Below, in pieces: positions 44,784 to 56,490 of a stretch of 64,000 bases of DNA. Made by a program: the position numbers and the translations under genes. The notes below the pieces were generated by a model. The model made no database searches, was not told the DNA's origin, and was given only the letters and a program-made list of their open reading frames with translations. Origin of the DNA: a bacterium (GTDB taxonomy: Bacteria; Desulfobacterota; Desulfobulbia; Desulfobulbales; Desulfobulbaceae); NCBI GenBank assembly GCA_030538155.1, contig JAUNUN010000001.1:82654-146653 (forward strand), written 5' to 3'. How positions within the stretch are numbered: the stretch's first letter is position 1; the number at the start of each line of letters is the position of its first letter.

Positions 44784-46676
44784 TCACCACGGCTTCAGTA
44801 AACCTGCCAGGCCCACGAAAAGAAAACTATACAGGGAAAGGAGATACAAGCCCATGCCGAGCAGGGGTACGATTGATCTGAGCAGATACTGCTGACTGTG
44901 CAAAAAGAAGACCGACATCATACCCACAATGGGCAAAAAATAGCGGCCCTGCGGCTGAAAATCAACTGTCCAGGCATTGTAGAGCGCCACCAGAATCAAC
45001 CCTGCCGCGCTCGCCACGGTGAGCATCCACAGGGAAGCACCTTCTATACCCCCTCGCAGCACTACGGTGGCGGTCACAGCCACCAGAAAAACCAGGCCTA
45101 AATATTTGAACAGCTCATAGTAGGTGTATGGAGCGCCAACCGAAGTGTATCCATACATGCCAACAGCGCTCAAAAAAGACTTGGCGCCCCATTTATCCAC
45201 CGTGAGGAAGCGTTCCAGGCTGACCCCGCGCTCCCGCATCTGCAGGTGCAGATGCTGTTTTTCCATTGGAGTGCCCGGATTCCACAATTCACTGGCGAAT
45301 TTATACCTGGCCTCCAGCAGCTTCTCACTTTTCTTAAAACCGTTGATGTACTCCTCGGTTCCACGCACACCCGCAAAGATGCTCAGGCCGATGAGGGTCA
45401 CCACCACGATTCTGTGAAAGTTCTGCCGGTTCAGCCTGGTATGACGAAAGAGGAGCCGCCACAAAAAGTACAGGCCAAGAAAGAGGAAGAAAAAGTAAAA
45501 ATTCTTTTTCAGCAGCAGAAGCAGGGCCACTAACAGTCCCAGCCAGAAAAAGGTGTGCCAACGCGGGCTGCTTGCCTGGATGCCCGTTGCCAAAAGCCTG
45601 TTCCAGGCAGACTGCGGGCCGGCTACCTGGTAGGCCGCAAGCATCATGATGAAAAAGGCAAAGGCCTCTGAATTGACATAGCTGAATACATACCACACCT
45701 GGGGCGAAAGAAGGGCCGGCGCCATTAAAAGACGGAAGTCGCTGTACCTCAGGGCAAGCAGCAAGAGCACCGACCACAAGGCGATATTGAAATAGCGCTG
45801 GGCCATGAAAGACGGTATCGCCAAGGCATGGAAGGTGCGCGCGAACTGCCCCAGGAAGAGATAGGCTATTTCTCCGGAATGCAAACGGGAGACGCCATAG
45901 GTGCTATAGGTATCTTTGATTGCATCTGCGCCGATCTGCGGCGGAACCAGATGATGCTGATAGTAATCGCCCGCCTGTACGTGTACGATCTCATCCGGAT
46001 GGGCGTTAAAATTGCTGATCGTTGCCATGACCGCAATCAGCGCCAGCACCACGGCCAGAAAAACAGGGATAAGACTGTTGTGTTCACTAACAAAACGTTC
46101 AAGCGCCAGGCCTGCAAAAAAGACAAACAGAAAGACTGCGGCCAGCGGCAGGATTTCACCGCTCCAGAGCACAGATGCCTTGAGCAGGGAGGCGGGCAGG
46201 TCAAAAAAGAGCTGGGGATCGTTGTTCGCCGGAATAATCACCAGCCCTTCATCGCTGATGCGCACCGACTCGATCCCCTCGCCCAGTTTGAGGCGGGAAA
46301 AGGCCTCCCCGCCTTGGATTTGAATAGGCGCAAAACCGTTCTGTTTGATGGTGATCGAGCGAATGGTGACCTGAGCCTGTTCCTCACTGGGATCAATACG
46401 AAAAGCAGTGACTTTGGCTAAATCCGTCAGTTTGAAGAAGTAAAAGGGATTTTCCGGTCGCAGCATTACCCGGCGAACCTGATTTTCACTCCAGTTGTCG
46501 CTATTCTTGGTGAGCCAGTACATCTTGAACTTTGCCGGCACACTGGTGTGCACCTCCATGGTCACCGAGGCCTGGCGTTCGGCCAGCATGTGGTAGAGCA
46601 GCGCGCAGGCAAATGCAAAGAGCAACAGGCGCAAAAACAGCATTTTTTTTTCTGGAATTGCCAATATCTGGTGCAT
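44784..46676 (-). CDS. Multi-spanning membrane protein, GT-C/DUF2142-like
   Basis: About 630 residues from the ATG at 46676 (a later ATG lies at 46643). One N-terminal helix, a periplasmic beta-rich domain of about 170 residues, then about ten helices. FNAHPDEIVHVQAGDYY after the second helix resembles the DE motif of GT-C transferases such as ArnT, and LWNPGTPMEKQH sits in a large loop. Such proteins use polyprenyl-phosphate sugars in the periplasm; the DPM-like enzyme at 38427 could supply the donor. Family identity is tentative. Confidence 0.6.
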   Translation of the reverse strand: MHQILAIPEKKMLFLRLLLFAFACALLYHMLAERQASVTMEVHTSVPAKFKMYWLTKNSDNWSENQVRRVMLRPENPFYFFKLTDLAKVTAFRIDPSEEQAQVTIRSITIKQNGFAPIQIQGGEAFSRLKLGEGIESVRISDEGLVIIPANNDPQLFFDLPASLLKASVLWSGEILPLAAVFLFVFFAGLALERFVSEHNSLIPVFLAVVLALIAVMATISNFNAHPDEIVHVQAGDYYQHHLVPPQIGADAIKDTYSTYGVSRLHSGEIAYLFLGQFARTFHALAIPSFMAQRYFNIALWSVLLLLALRYSDFRLLMAPALLSPQVWYVFSYVNSEAFAFFIMMLAAYQVAGPQSAWNRLLATGIQASSPRWHTFFWLGLLVALLLLLKKNFYFFFLFLGLYFLWRLLFRHTRLNRQNFHRIVVVTLIGLSIFAGVRGTEEYINGFKKSEKLLEARYKFASELWNPGTPMEKQHLHLQMRERGVSLERFLTVDKWGAKSFLSAVGMYGYTSVGAPYTYYELFKYLGLVFLVAVTATVVLRGGIEGASLWMLTVASAAGLILVALYNAWTVDFQPQGRYFLPIVGMMSVFFLHSQQYLLRSIVPLLGMGLYLLSLYSFLFVGLAGLLKPW

Positions 46677-46766
46677 ACCTGCTCGTTGTTCTGGTTTTCG
46701 CAGCAAGAGCCTGCCTCCGAAGTCTCCCTGTGCCGTTCCCCGGCTCCAGGTCGACAGTGAGTGCCT

Positions 46767-47018
46767 CTATTGCGGCCTTATTCTGTTCCTCAGCCCGGCA
46801 TAGAGCCTAGTCAGGCGCGCTTCGTACGGCATCAGCCAAACAAAGAGGAAACGGCCCAGGCCGTGGATAAGCATCAAAACCGCCAATTGTCTGAAACGGG
46901 TAAAACCCGCGAAAAAGCCCAAAGGCAGCAAGCGGTTGAGCGCATAGGCACGGAAAATCCGCACAATTTCCCGCTCCTCCATATCAAAACCTTTGGTGGT
47001 GATGGGCTTTTTCTGCAT
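46767..47018 (-). CDS. Small hypothetical protein
   Basis: 83 residues, start ATG with AAGGAG five bases upstream, lying two bases after the HAD gene's stop, so translation is real and coupled. It has one hydrophobic stretch (LAVLMLIHGLGRFLFVWLM) amid many arginines and a basic C-terminus. No family recognised. Confidence 0.65.
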   Translation of the reverse strand: MQKKPITTKGFDMEEREIVRIFRAYALNRLLPLGFFAGFTRFRQLAVLMLIHGLGRFLFVWLMPYEARLTRLYAGLRNRIRPQ

Positions 47019-47020
47019 AA

Positions 47021-49090
<2,070 letters not shown>

Positions 49091-49279
49091 CTACTGGTCG
49101 TCTTGTGAATTGTATATAGATTGCAGAAAGAGCTGCTTACTTGTTGCTGAGTTCCAGAGCAAAAAATAGGTCAATGAAACGAAAACAATACGACAAGGGC
49201 GTGCAACAGATACTTCAAGGAGCATTCTCTGAGGCCGATAAAGACAGGGCTTTGATAGAGATTTGAAATACGTTAGCTA

Positions 49280-50188
49280 TTATGCCCGCCCCAGAAGGCG
49301 CTTGGCACAGCTGCGCAGGAGATTTTTCGCCTGTATGCGGATGCCCGGTAATGCCATGCCTTCTCTGCGCCTACGCTCCTGCATCAATTCCTGTTCAAGT
49401 TCCACCAGCCGGTCCATGCCTGCGGCGGCCAAGCTCTGCACGTTTTCGGGCAGGCGGGCAAGCAGATATTTCCGGATCACGGCCTTGTCTTGTTCGCGCC
49501 CAGTGATGGCTGCCTCGCTGATGGTATTGCTGCCGTGGATACGATAGAAGAGCAAGGATTCCTCGTGCAGGAAACGCACCTGCTCCGGAAAAGCGAGTAA
49601 GACCCTGAAAATATAGTCATAATCATGGAGGTAACGCAATGGAGAAAAACCACCCACCTTGTGCATTGCCTCACGGGTCAAAAAAAAGTTGGAGGTGGTG
49701 ACCAGAACATTACGTTGCAAGAAGGCAGTGTAGAGATCATTACTGTCTAAGTAGCGGCCAACAGCATCTGCATACCAGGTATTCCACCACAGGGCCGGAT
49801 CGCGCAGTTCTTCGCCGTCATCATTGATCAGTTGCACCCTGCTGAACAGGCACTGAGCCCTGCTAGCACGCTGTTCATCAAGCAGGCGCTGCAAGCGGTC
49901 CATGGTATAGATATCATCGGAATTGAGGATGGCGACATAATCACCGCTGACCAGGGACAGCCCCCGGTTGAGGGCATTGTAGGCGTCCTGGTTCTCCTGA
50001 TACACATACTGAATACGTTCATCCTGATACCTGTGGATAACTTCAGCGGTTCTGTCAGTTGAACCATCATCAATGATGATCAGTTCAAGATCAGTATGGG
50101 TCTGTGCGAGCACACTTTCTACTGCTGGCCCAATAAAGCGCTCATGATTGTAGGCGGGTATAACAACGGAAACCTTAGCAGAAGCCAC
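49280..50188 (-). CDS. Family 2 glycosyltransferase
   Basis: About 302 residues from a GTG at 50188, chosen because GAGG lies five bases upstream. An in-frame TTG at 50248 would add 20 residues unlike a GT2 start. VSVVIPAYNHERFIGPAVES, LIIIDDGSTDRTAEVI and DYVAILNSDDIY (NSDD) define GT2. It follows an acyltransferase gene in the same direction. Sugar unknown. Confidence 0.78.
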   Translation of the reverse strand: MASAKVSVVIPAYNHERFIGPAVESVLAQTHTDLELIIIDDGSTDRTAEVIHRYQDERIQYVYQENQDAYNALNRGLSLVSGDYVAILNSDDIYTMDRLQRLLDEQRASRAQCLFSRVQLINDDGEELRDPALWWNTWYADAVGRYLDSNDLYTAFLQRNVLVTTSNFFLTREAMHKVGGFSPLRYLHDYDYIFRVLLAFPEQVRFLHEESLLFYRIHGSNTISEAAITGREQDKAVIRKYLLARLPENVQSLAAAGMDRLVELEQELMQERRRREGMALPGIRIQAKNLLRSCAKRLLGRA

Positions 50189-50275
50189 GACGTCCTCGAT
50201 GAACAAAAAAATATGGGGCAAACGGTCTTTACCCGAAAAAATCCGCAAGGTATGCAGGATGGAAGAGCATACCTT

Positions 50276-51877
50276 TCATCTGATAAAAGGTCGTTCAATA
50301 TAGGTATAGGTAATGGTTGCAAAAATATAGGTCAGAATGCCTGCCAGCACAAACATGGCGTATCCTGACAAGTGAACCTGGTTAAACAACACCCTGTTTA
50401 CTGATTTGACAATATCAATCACCAGAGGGTGGAGCAGATAAAAGCTGAAACTCACCAACCCCATGGCGCGCAGAGGCAGACAGCCGACAACGGCCGAAAA
50501 ACGGGAAGAACCGGCACAAACCGCGAAGAGGATAAGGGTGCCGGATAGAAAGCTGAAAATTCCGGGAAATTGTGCGGGATTAAAACCGTAAGGCGCAAGC
50601 AGATCATTTGCTGCCAGCATGATCAGCAGGAAGTACAGCAACAAGCCGGCAGTAGAAAAAACAGAAGGAGCAACAAAAATGGAGCCGTTTTTCTTTATGG
50701 CGGCAAGCACCAGAACGGTAATATAGGCAAACATGGAACCGCAGAGAAAGGCGCCGATTCGGGGCGCTCCCTTCACGCCTTGTCCATACAATGAAATGAC
50801 CTCATTGGTCAGATAGAGGAAGGATACGGCCATCAGAGACAACAAAAACAGTATGGCCGGGATCTTTTTTCCCGCAAAAAAGAAATAAATCGCCAGCATG
50901 ATAAAGGGTAACCAGAAATAGAAGAACAGTTCCTGGGGTACCGTCCACAACACACCGTCTGCCTGGACAAAGTAGTAATGTCTGAAGGCCTCGACGATCC
51001 TGCCCCTGAAGAGGAACAGCATCGTAATCATTACATAAAACATGGGCATCACCCGTTTGAGACGGCGAGCCATATAGTTGGACATGTAGTTGTAGGAAAG
51101 AATCCGCTTGGGGTCTTGGACAAAGGGCAGGCTCAGTAAAAAGCCGCTCAAGGTAAAAAACCAGAGAATACCGAGCCAACCGGTGCCCTTGAAAACGCCG
51201 GAATGCTCGCCGAGCACGGTCAGGGCGGCCAGCCCCCGCATACCGTCTAAAGCGCCATAGTTGGTGCCGCTGGAAGAGACTTTGCGGGTGATATCTGTAA
51301 ATGCCGGAAAGTTACGAAACTTAAACTTGGTGAGAAAAAGGTAGAAGATAAAGGCATGCACCAGCGGCATGATCCAGCCGATAAAAAAATTACCGACTTG
51401 CAGAGGCCCTGTATGGGTGATGTACTGGTCGTAGCCATCTACCTGTAAGAGCAGGGAACTTCCCTCCACTTGTGCTGAAGTAATATACTCATTCGTAACA
51501 AAATTCTTTAAAATTTCAGGGCCTGTGTACTCAATCGAGTCTCCAAAATAACTAAAAAAGGTTACTTTGTGCAGACGAACCATGCCCGGTTTTTCACCGA
51601 GATCCAGCCGGAATTGACGAGCTATCCTATTGTTGGTCTGAATTTTTTTTTCTTCCCTGAAATTTGCCGTATAGTGCTCGGCCCCCTGCAATTCAAAGCT
51701 ATGATATTTTAAGTTTGGTGAACCAAAGACCTCGACCTTGTCATCATGGTCCATTTCAGCGTCAATCGTTACATAAAAGAAGCTGGACAGCACCAGAACA
51801 TTGGTTGCGTACTTCAGAACCACAAAACAGGACAAGGTTGCGCAGAGTATGGCAACATGCTTTAATTTCGCTCTCAT
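50276..51877 (-). CDS. Acyltransferase 3 family membrane protein with extra N-terminal domain
   Basis: 533 residues from the ATG at 51877. Helix 1 (HVAILCATLSCFVVLKYAT) is followed by a polar domain of about 130 residues, then another helix and the acyltransferase-3 core from about 210: GALDGMRGLAALTVLGEHSG with the catalytic-type His, and RRLKRVMPMFYV. About ten helices end in YTYIERPF. The core transfers acyl groups from the cytoplasm to periplasmic sugars (O-acetylation of glycan). The N-terminal extracytoplasmic domain is unusual for OafA-type proteins. Confidence 0.82.
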   Translation of the reverse strand: MRAKLKHVAILCATLSCFVVLKYATNVLVLSSFFYVTIDAEMDHDDKVEVFGSPNLKYHSFELQGAEHYTANFREEKKIQTNNRIARQFRLDLGEKPGMVRLHKVTFFSYFGDSIEYTGPEILKNFVTNEYITSAQVEGSSLLLQVDGYDQYITHTGPLQVGNFFIGWIMPLVHAFIFYLFLTKFKFRNFPAFTDITRKVSSSGTNYGALDGMRGLAALTVLGEHSGVFKGTGWLGILWFFTLSGFLLSLPFVQDPKRILSYNYMSNYMARRLKRVMPMFYVMITMLFLFRGRIVEAFRHYYFVQADGVLWTVPQELFFYFWLPFIMLAIYFFFAGKKIPAILFLLSLMAVSFLYLTNEVISLYGQGVKGAPRIGAFLCGSMFAYITVLVLAAIKKNGSIFVAPSVFSTAGLLLYFLLIMLAANDLLAPYGFNPAQFPGIFSFLSGTLILFAVCAGSSRFSAVVGCLPLRAMGLVSFSFYLLHPLVIDIVKSVNRVLFNQVHLSGYAMFVLAGILTYIFATITYTYIERPFIR

Positions 51878-51997
51878 TTCTTCTTCATTCCTGAACCGCA
51901 AAGAACAGATCAAATATTTGCATGCTGCCGTTCAAACCCATACAAGTCCATAGCGTGCATCGAACAAGGGGTGGGCTTATACACGTTTCAGCAATCT

Positions 51998-52720
51998 TTA
52001 ATTAGAGTGTTCGTCAGAAAGCAAGGGCCGTATAATTATAGCTAATTCCTTAAAGCCATAACCAATATATTCAGCCGAAAACTGGTTCTTCTCAAGAAAT
52101 TCCGTTAACACCGCATGGCCGTCATCCTGCCATCCCGGGAAATTAAAATAGTCGTCAAAGACGATCACTGTACCGTGCCGTATATTTTTCGCAAGGTGAT
52201 CCAGTATCGTCTTGGTCGATGAGCGCAAATCGCAATCTATATGCAGAAAGGCAATGGTTCTGTCGTGGTTTTTCGTCCACTGAGGCAAAGAATCCTCAAA
52301 ATATCCTTGCCAAAGCTGCACGTTCGTCGGGACTTTGGGCAGTTTACCATGGGTTGTGAAGGTACCCACCGGGTTATGGGCCCACTGTTCCGGCAGACCT
52401 TGAAAAGAATCAAAGCCATGCACTTCCCTATTTGGATTTTTTTTAGCGATATACCGGATAGATGCCCCTTTAAATACACCAAATTCCAGAAACAGGCCAT
52501 CCAGGCTTACCCTGGTCAAGGCCACATCCATCAATCTGCGCGGAGAGCGGACAGCAACGGCCCTGGGGCAGGTCGCTTCTATAAAAACAACGCTTGCGTC
52601 GCGGGCCTTTTTATTCAAAACGGCATAGGGATGGTTTGCCGCATATTCAAAAGTTGCATAGAGTTGTGCAATCTTCTCTTTGACAAAATTTCTAAAGATA
52701 TAGCCGCCTAAAAATGACAT
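51998..52720 (-). CDS. TylF/MycF-like O-methyltransferase
   Basis: 240 residues from the ATG at 52720, with GGAGG eight bases upstream. GLFLEFGVFKGASIRYIA is the SAM site, HGFDSFQGLPEQW, TIAFLHIDCDLRSSTK and VIVFDDYFNFPGW the metal-binding and catalytic region of the TylF family. These enzymes O-methylate deoxysugars; here a methylated sugar in the surface glycan is likely. The reading frame stays open upstream but that part has no coding logic. Confidence 0.83.
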   Translation of the reverse strand: MSFLGGYIFRNFVKEKIAQLYATFEYAANHPYAVLNKKARDASVVFIEATCPRAVAVRSPRRLMDVALTRVSLDGLFLEFGVFKGASIRYIAKKNPNREVHGFDSFQGLPEQWAHNPVGTFTTHGKLPKVPTNVQLWQGYFEDSLPQWTKNHDRTIAFLHIDCDLRSSTKTILDHLAKNIRHGTVIVFDDYFNFPGWQDDGHAVLTEFLEKNQFSAEYIGYGFKELAIIIRPLLSDEHSN

Positions 52721-52889
52721 TTTGAACCCCTCCAAGTCAAGTGCAGCAAGATGTACCGACCTAAAAAACAGTTTGCATACAGGAAGCGTTTGTAAAAATC
52801 CTGCTCCTTGCCTGCAAAAATTTTTAGGCAGGGCAGCTCTGCGTTCCTGGGGCCGGCACACACCTTGATACCGCTGCGGCATGAATCTG

Positions 52890-53654
52890 CTACACAGACG
52901 GCACCCCTTTTCTTACTTGTACTACCTTCGCGGGCAGACCAACAGCAATCGAATAATCCGGCAGATCCCTGGTTACCACTGAGCCTGCCCCCACCACACA
53001 GCCTTTTCCAATGCTCACTCCATCAAGCACAATCACCCCGGCCCCCAGCCAAGTGCCGTCGCCAATACTTAAGGGGCCCCGGGTAAAACCACCCTGATCC
53101 ATGACCGGCTGGTCAATCCGGTCTAAAAAATACCTGCCTCCACCAAGATAGCAATTGCCCGCGATGAGTACCGCCTCCCCGACCTTCAAACCCGAGACCG
53201 AGGAAAGCACCACATTACAGCCGATATCCGCCCGTCTGCCGATAGAAACCGGCCCGGTTTTTCCTTGAATAACGCAGTTTCTTGAAATGATGACATCATC
53301 CCCGATAGTCAGCCCCTCCTCCCCAGTACCGCTTGCATCGAGCATCACATAATCATCAATGGCCACCCGGCTGCCGAAACGCATCTTGCCCGGATGCCGC
53401 AGAGTTATGCCTCTGCCCAGGATTACACCTCTGCCTGCTTGGGCAAAGAGCTTGCCGTAAAAAACCTTGCGCAAGAGATAGCCCGCGCTTCCTGGGATAT
53501 TTGCAAAGAGCAGCATGGCCGTCTCGTAGGCCACAAGCCGCAGCAATGAGGTACTGCCCAAGGTCTTCAAGCAGTACCTGCGCAGAAGAGAGGTGCTGCT
53601 GTCGTGCAACTGCTCGGCCAGGGGCTGTTTGGGGACTGTTCTCTCCTCTTTCAT
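52890..53654 (-). CDS. Left-handed beta-helix acyltransferase (WbbJ/maa-like)
   Basis: 254 residues. Hexapeptide repeats from about 80-245 (TIGDDVIISRNCVIQ, VSIGRRADIGCNVVLSS, SIGDGTWLGAGVIVLDGVSI, GKGCVVGAGSVVTRDLPDYSIAVGLPAKVV). The catalytic His of classic CysE/NodL enzymes is not obvious (GDGTWLGAGV lacks it), so activity is uncertain. Likely acetyl transfer to a glycan sugar. Confidence 0.75.
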   Translation of the reverse strand: MKEERTVPKQPLAEQLHDSSTSLLRRYCLKTLGSTSLLRLVAYETAMLLFANIPGSAGYLLRKVFYGKLFAQAGRGVILGRGITLRHPGKMRFGSRVAIDDYVMLDASGTGEEGLTIGDDVIISRNCVIQGKTGPVSIGRRADIGCNVVLSSVSGLKVGEAVLIAGNCYLGGGRYFLDRIDQPVMDQGGFTRGPLSIGDGTWLGAGVIVLDGVSIGKGCVVGAGSVVTRDLPDYSIAVGLPAKVVQVRKGVPSV

Positions 53655-53705
53655 AGACGCATAATGACACAGAGCGCAGGGCTCTTTTTTACAGAATCCA
53701 ACAGA

Positions 53706-54692
53706 TCAGCGGCCAATCAACCCTTCCTCCCGGTACCATGCGGCCGTGCGGGCCAGCCCTTCACGCAGCCCCACCTTGGGTGCATAGCCCAGCATACGCC
53801 GCGCCTTTTCAATGCTGAAGGCCCGGCTTTTGGAAAAAAATTCCACCCGACGCGGATACAGGGGCGGGCTGATGCCGAGCGGTCGACAGACGGCATCGCA
53901 GAGCACCGAGGCCGCATAGACCGGTTTGAAGGGAACGCGGAGAAAGGGCCGTGGCTTGCCCAGAACCTCTGCAATGGTATCGACCAATTCCCGCAGAGTA
54001 GTGTAGCGCTCGCCACCAATGGTGAAGACCTCGCCCACTGCTTCCGGCCTAGTACCGGCCAGGATAAAGCCATCAACCAGATCATCGATATAGGTCATGT
54101 GGTAGAGGGATTCCCCTGAACCGATCATGACAAACATTTTTTTGCTGATGGGCCGGAACAGTTTCAAAAATCGGGTATCGCCCGGCCCGTAGATACCTAC
54201 CGGCCGCACCACCGATACCGGCAGCCCCTCTGCACAGAAGCGCAGGGCGAGCAGTTCCCCTTCCTTTTTGGACTCCTGGTAGTGATCGCCGGGCTCAAAG
54301 CGGTAATCTTCAGCCGCGGGCGGCTCAGTGATTTCTCCCTGCACGCCCACGGTGGAGGAGTGGACAAAACGCTGCACCCCGGCATTTTTGGCCGCATTGA
54401 GTAGGTTGCGGGCGGCTTCGACATTGACCTGAAAAAATTCTCCGGTATCAACGTGTTCGGTGCGGTAGGCGGCAGCGATATGGTAGACTCGGTCTATGCC
54501 TTCAAAGTGCCGGTTAACGGCATCCGCATCCTTGATGTCGACAAAGCGGCACTCCACCCCCATGGCCTGCAAGGGGGCAACCCGTGGGCTTTGGCGGACA
54601 AAGGCCACAACTTCTTCGCCGCTTGCAATGAGGCGCTTGCAAATATTGCCTCCGGTAAAGCCGGTTGCACCTGTAACCAAAATTTTCCCCAC
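53706..54692 (-). CDS. NAD-dependent epimerase/dehydratase (extended SDR, HpnA-like)
   Basis: 328 residues from a GTG at 54692, five bases after AGGAGG; an in-frame ATG at 54713 would also fit. KILVTGATGFTGGNICK is the NAD-binding glycine motif, and HSSTVGV with HYQESKKEGE gives the Ser-Tyr-Lys triad (YxxxK). GIYGPGDTRFLKLF and TYIDDLVDGFILA are typical of nucleotide-sugar or hopanoid-associated epimerases. Probably acts on a nucleotide sugar of the surface glycan. Confidence 0.83.
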   Translation of the reverse strand: MGKILVTGATGFTGGNICKRLIASGEEVVAFVRQSPRVAPLQAMGVECRFVDIKDADAVNRHFEGIDRVYHIAAAYRTEHVDTGEFFQVNVEAARNLLNAAKNAGVQRFVHSSTVGVQGEITEPPAAEDYRFEPGDHYQESKKEGELLALRFCAEGLPVSVVRPVGIYGPGDTRFLKLFRPISKKMFVMIGSGESLYHMTYIDDLVDGFILAGTRPEAVGEVFTIGGERYTTLRELVDTIAEVLGKPRPFLRVPFKPVYAASVLCDAVCRPLGISPPLYPRRVEFFSKSRAFSIEKARRMLGYAPKVGLREGLARTAAWYREEGLIGR

Positions 54693-54901
54693 CTGATCCT
54701 CCTCTCCGCACATCAGCAGACCTTCAGAGCCGAAGTCCACCTTAGCGCAGCCAAAACATGACGGCAGCAAGAATGTGATGCTCTTTCTTGTACCATATCC
54801 GGCGCAGAACGCGCCAAAATTAAGAAGACTGCTCGATCACATAGCCCTTGGCCCGGCAGCCCTCTCAAGAAGCTCGCAAATCCAAATAATACGCCCCAAC
54901 T

Positions 54902-56419
54902 CTACCGACACCAGGGGAAGCATTCCTGCAGGCGCTGCACTTCCTCCTCCTGCCGCTTTTCATCCCAAGGAAAGAGACGGGCCAGTTGCGGGGCCAGGCG
55001 CAAAGCACGGCGCGGATCATCGCCCAAGGTGCTGCGCCTGAGCACCAGATCATCCAGATGGAGTACCGCCTGGCTGCGGATGATTGCCTGCAGTTCCTGC
55101 CAGGTGCTGTCTTCGGCAATACCCTCTGTTTGTGCCTGCCAACCCTCGGGCACATATCCAGGCACTTCAGACGCCTCGGCAAACTGCGACGGTGGTTCCC
55201 CTCGCTTGCGGCCACGGGCGAACTGTTCCGGGAAGATGTGTTGCACTGTCTTTTCTGCCACCAGCCGCGCTGTGGTGAACTTCACCCCGGATACGCTGTA
55301 GGCCCCCTTCGGCCCGCCCTGGGCACCGTGATCCTTGATTATCTCCCGTACCGCCAGGCGAGACGAACCTTCCTCCCTCGCGGGCAAAAGGCCGGCATAG
55401 ACATGCACGACCTCCTCACGCTGCAGGTTCAGGCCCGGAACCGCCAGATTCAGATCCTCTAGATAGGCGGCAATGGCCTCTTCAGTGGGTTCCGGCCTGG
55501 TATTGCCCGGCCAGGCTGAGTGCACCGTGCCTCCCATGATCCGGCCGTTGAAGCCGTGCACAAAATACATCGGGCAGTTGGGCCGCTTGGCCCTGATGGC
55601 CAGGGAAGCGCGCGACAGGGCCGGCCGGTCGAGCAGGACGTTCCAGGCAAGGGAGTATTTGAACAGGTTGGGATCATCGTCTGCAAAGGTGGCGGCCAGT
55701 TCGCGGCAGGACGGCCCGGCGGCATTGATCAGATGGGGACTTTTGAAGATGAACTCTTCCCCGCTGTCGCTATCCCGGCAACGCACAGCAGATATGCGCC
55801 CCTCTTCCAGCAGCACCTCTTCCGCCTTCATGTAGTTCAGGGCTGTGGCTCCGTCTGTGCAGGCCCGCCTGAGCATGGCCATGATGAGCAATTGGGAGGA
55901 AGGCATGGCTGCATCGTACCAGAGAGCGCCGCCCTGCAGGCCTGCCTGATCCACATTCGGAAAGAGCGCAACCACTGCGGCCGGATCAAGTATCTTGCCT
56001 GCAGGCAATTCCTGCCCGGCCGTCACCCCCTGATTGCGCCGTCGGGAAAGCAGATCGTTCAAGGCCAAGGCAGCTCTGAATACAGGTGGCCGGTACACGC
56101 CCTGGCCGTAGAGCGGCATTAGGCAGGGCAGCGGCCGCACCAGGCCGGGAAAGTTCCGCAAAAACCAGTGCCTTTCCTGGACCGACTCAAAAAAACGGGG
56201 CAAATCCAGGTTCTGCAGATAGCGCAGGCCGCCGTGCACGGTGCGCAGGTGGTTGTAGGTGGTGGCCCAGCCAAAGTCTTTTTGCTCAAGTAGAAGGGGG
56301 CTTAAGCCAAGCTTTGCGGCCTCCATGGCCAGGGCAATGCCGTACACCCCGCCCCCGATGATGATGAGGTCGTATTGCTGTTCTGCGGCTCGCCTGGGAT
56401 CGCGGGTGATTACGGTCAT
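54902..56419 (-). CDS. FAD-dependent glycerol-3-phosphate dehydrogenase-like oxidoreductase
   Basis: 505 residues. YDLIIIGGGVYGIALAMEAA is the FAD-binding motif. TYNHLRTVHGGLRYLQN matches the GlpD family FAD-His loop, and KGAYSVSGVKFTTARLVAEK the C-terminal motif. The family oxidises glycerol-3-phosphate to DHAP at the membrane. It stands inside the glycan locus beside an asparagine synthase. A different substrate is possible because neighbours do not involve lipid glycerol. Confidence 0.78.
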   Translation of the reverse strand: MTVITRDPRRAAEQQYDLIIIGGGVYGIALAMEAAKLGLSPLLLEQKDFGWATTYNHLRTVHGGLRYLQNLDLPRFFESVQERHWFLRNFPGLVRPLPCLMPLYGQGVYRPPVFRAALALNDLLSRRRNQGVTAGQELPAGKILDPAAVVALFPNVDQAGLQGGALWYDAAMPSSQLLIMAMLRRACTDGATALNYMKAEEVLLEEGRISAVRCRDSDSGEEFIFKSPHLINAAGPSCRELAATFADDDPNLFKYSLAWNVLLDRPALSRASLAIRAKRPNCPMYFVHGFNGRIMGGTVHSAWPGNTRPEPTEEAIAAYLEDLNLAVPGLNLQREEVVHVYAGLLPAREEGSSRLAVREIIKDHGAQGGPKGAYSVSGVKFTTARLVAEKTVQHIFPEQFARGRKRGEPPSQFAEASEVPGYVPEGWQAQTEGIAEDSTWQELQAIIRSQAVLHLDDLVLRRSTLGDDPRRALRLAPQLARLFPWDEKRQEEEVQRLQECFPWCR

Positions 56420-56490
56420 AGTGTGGTGGTAGGGTCTAAAGCGGTCTTGAGTGATATGGGATGATATGGGCCGGTATGGGTTCTATCGGT

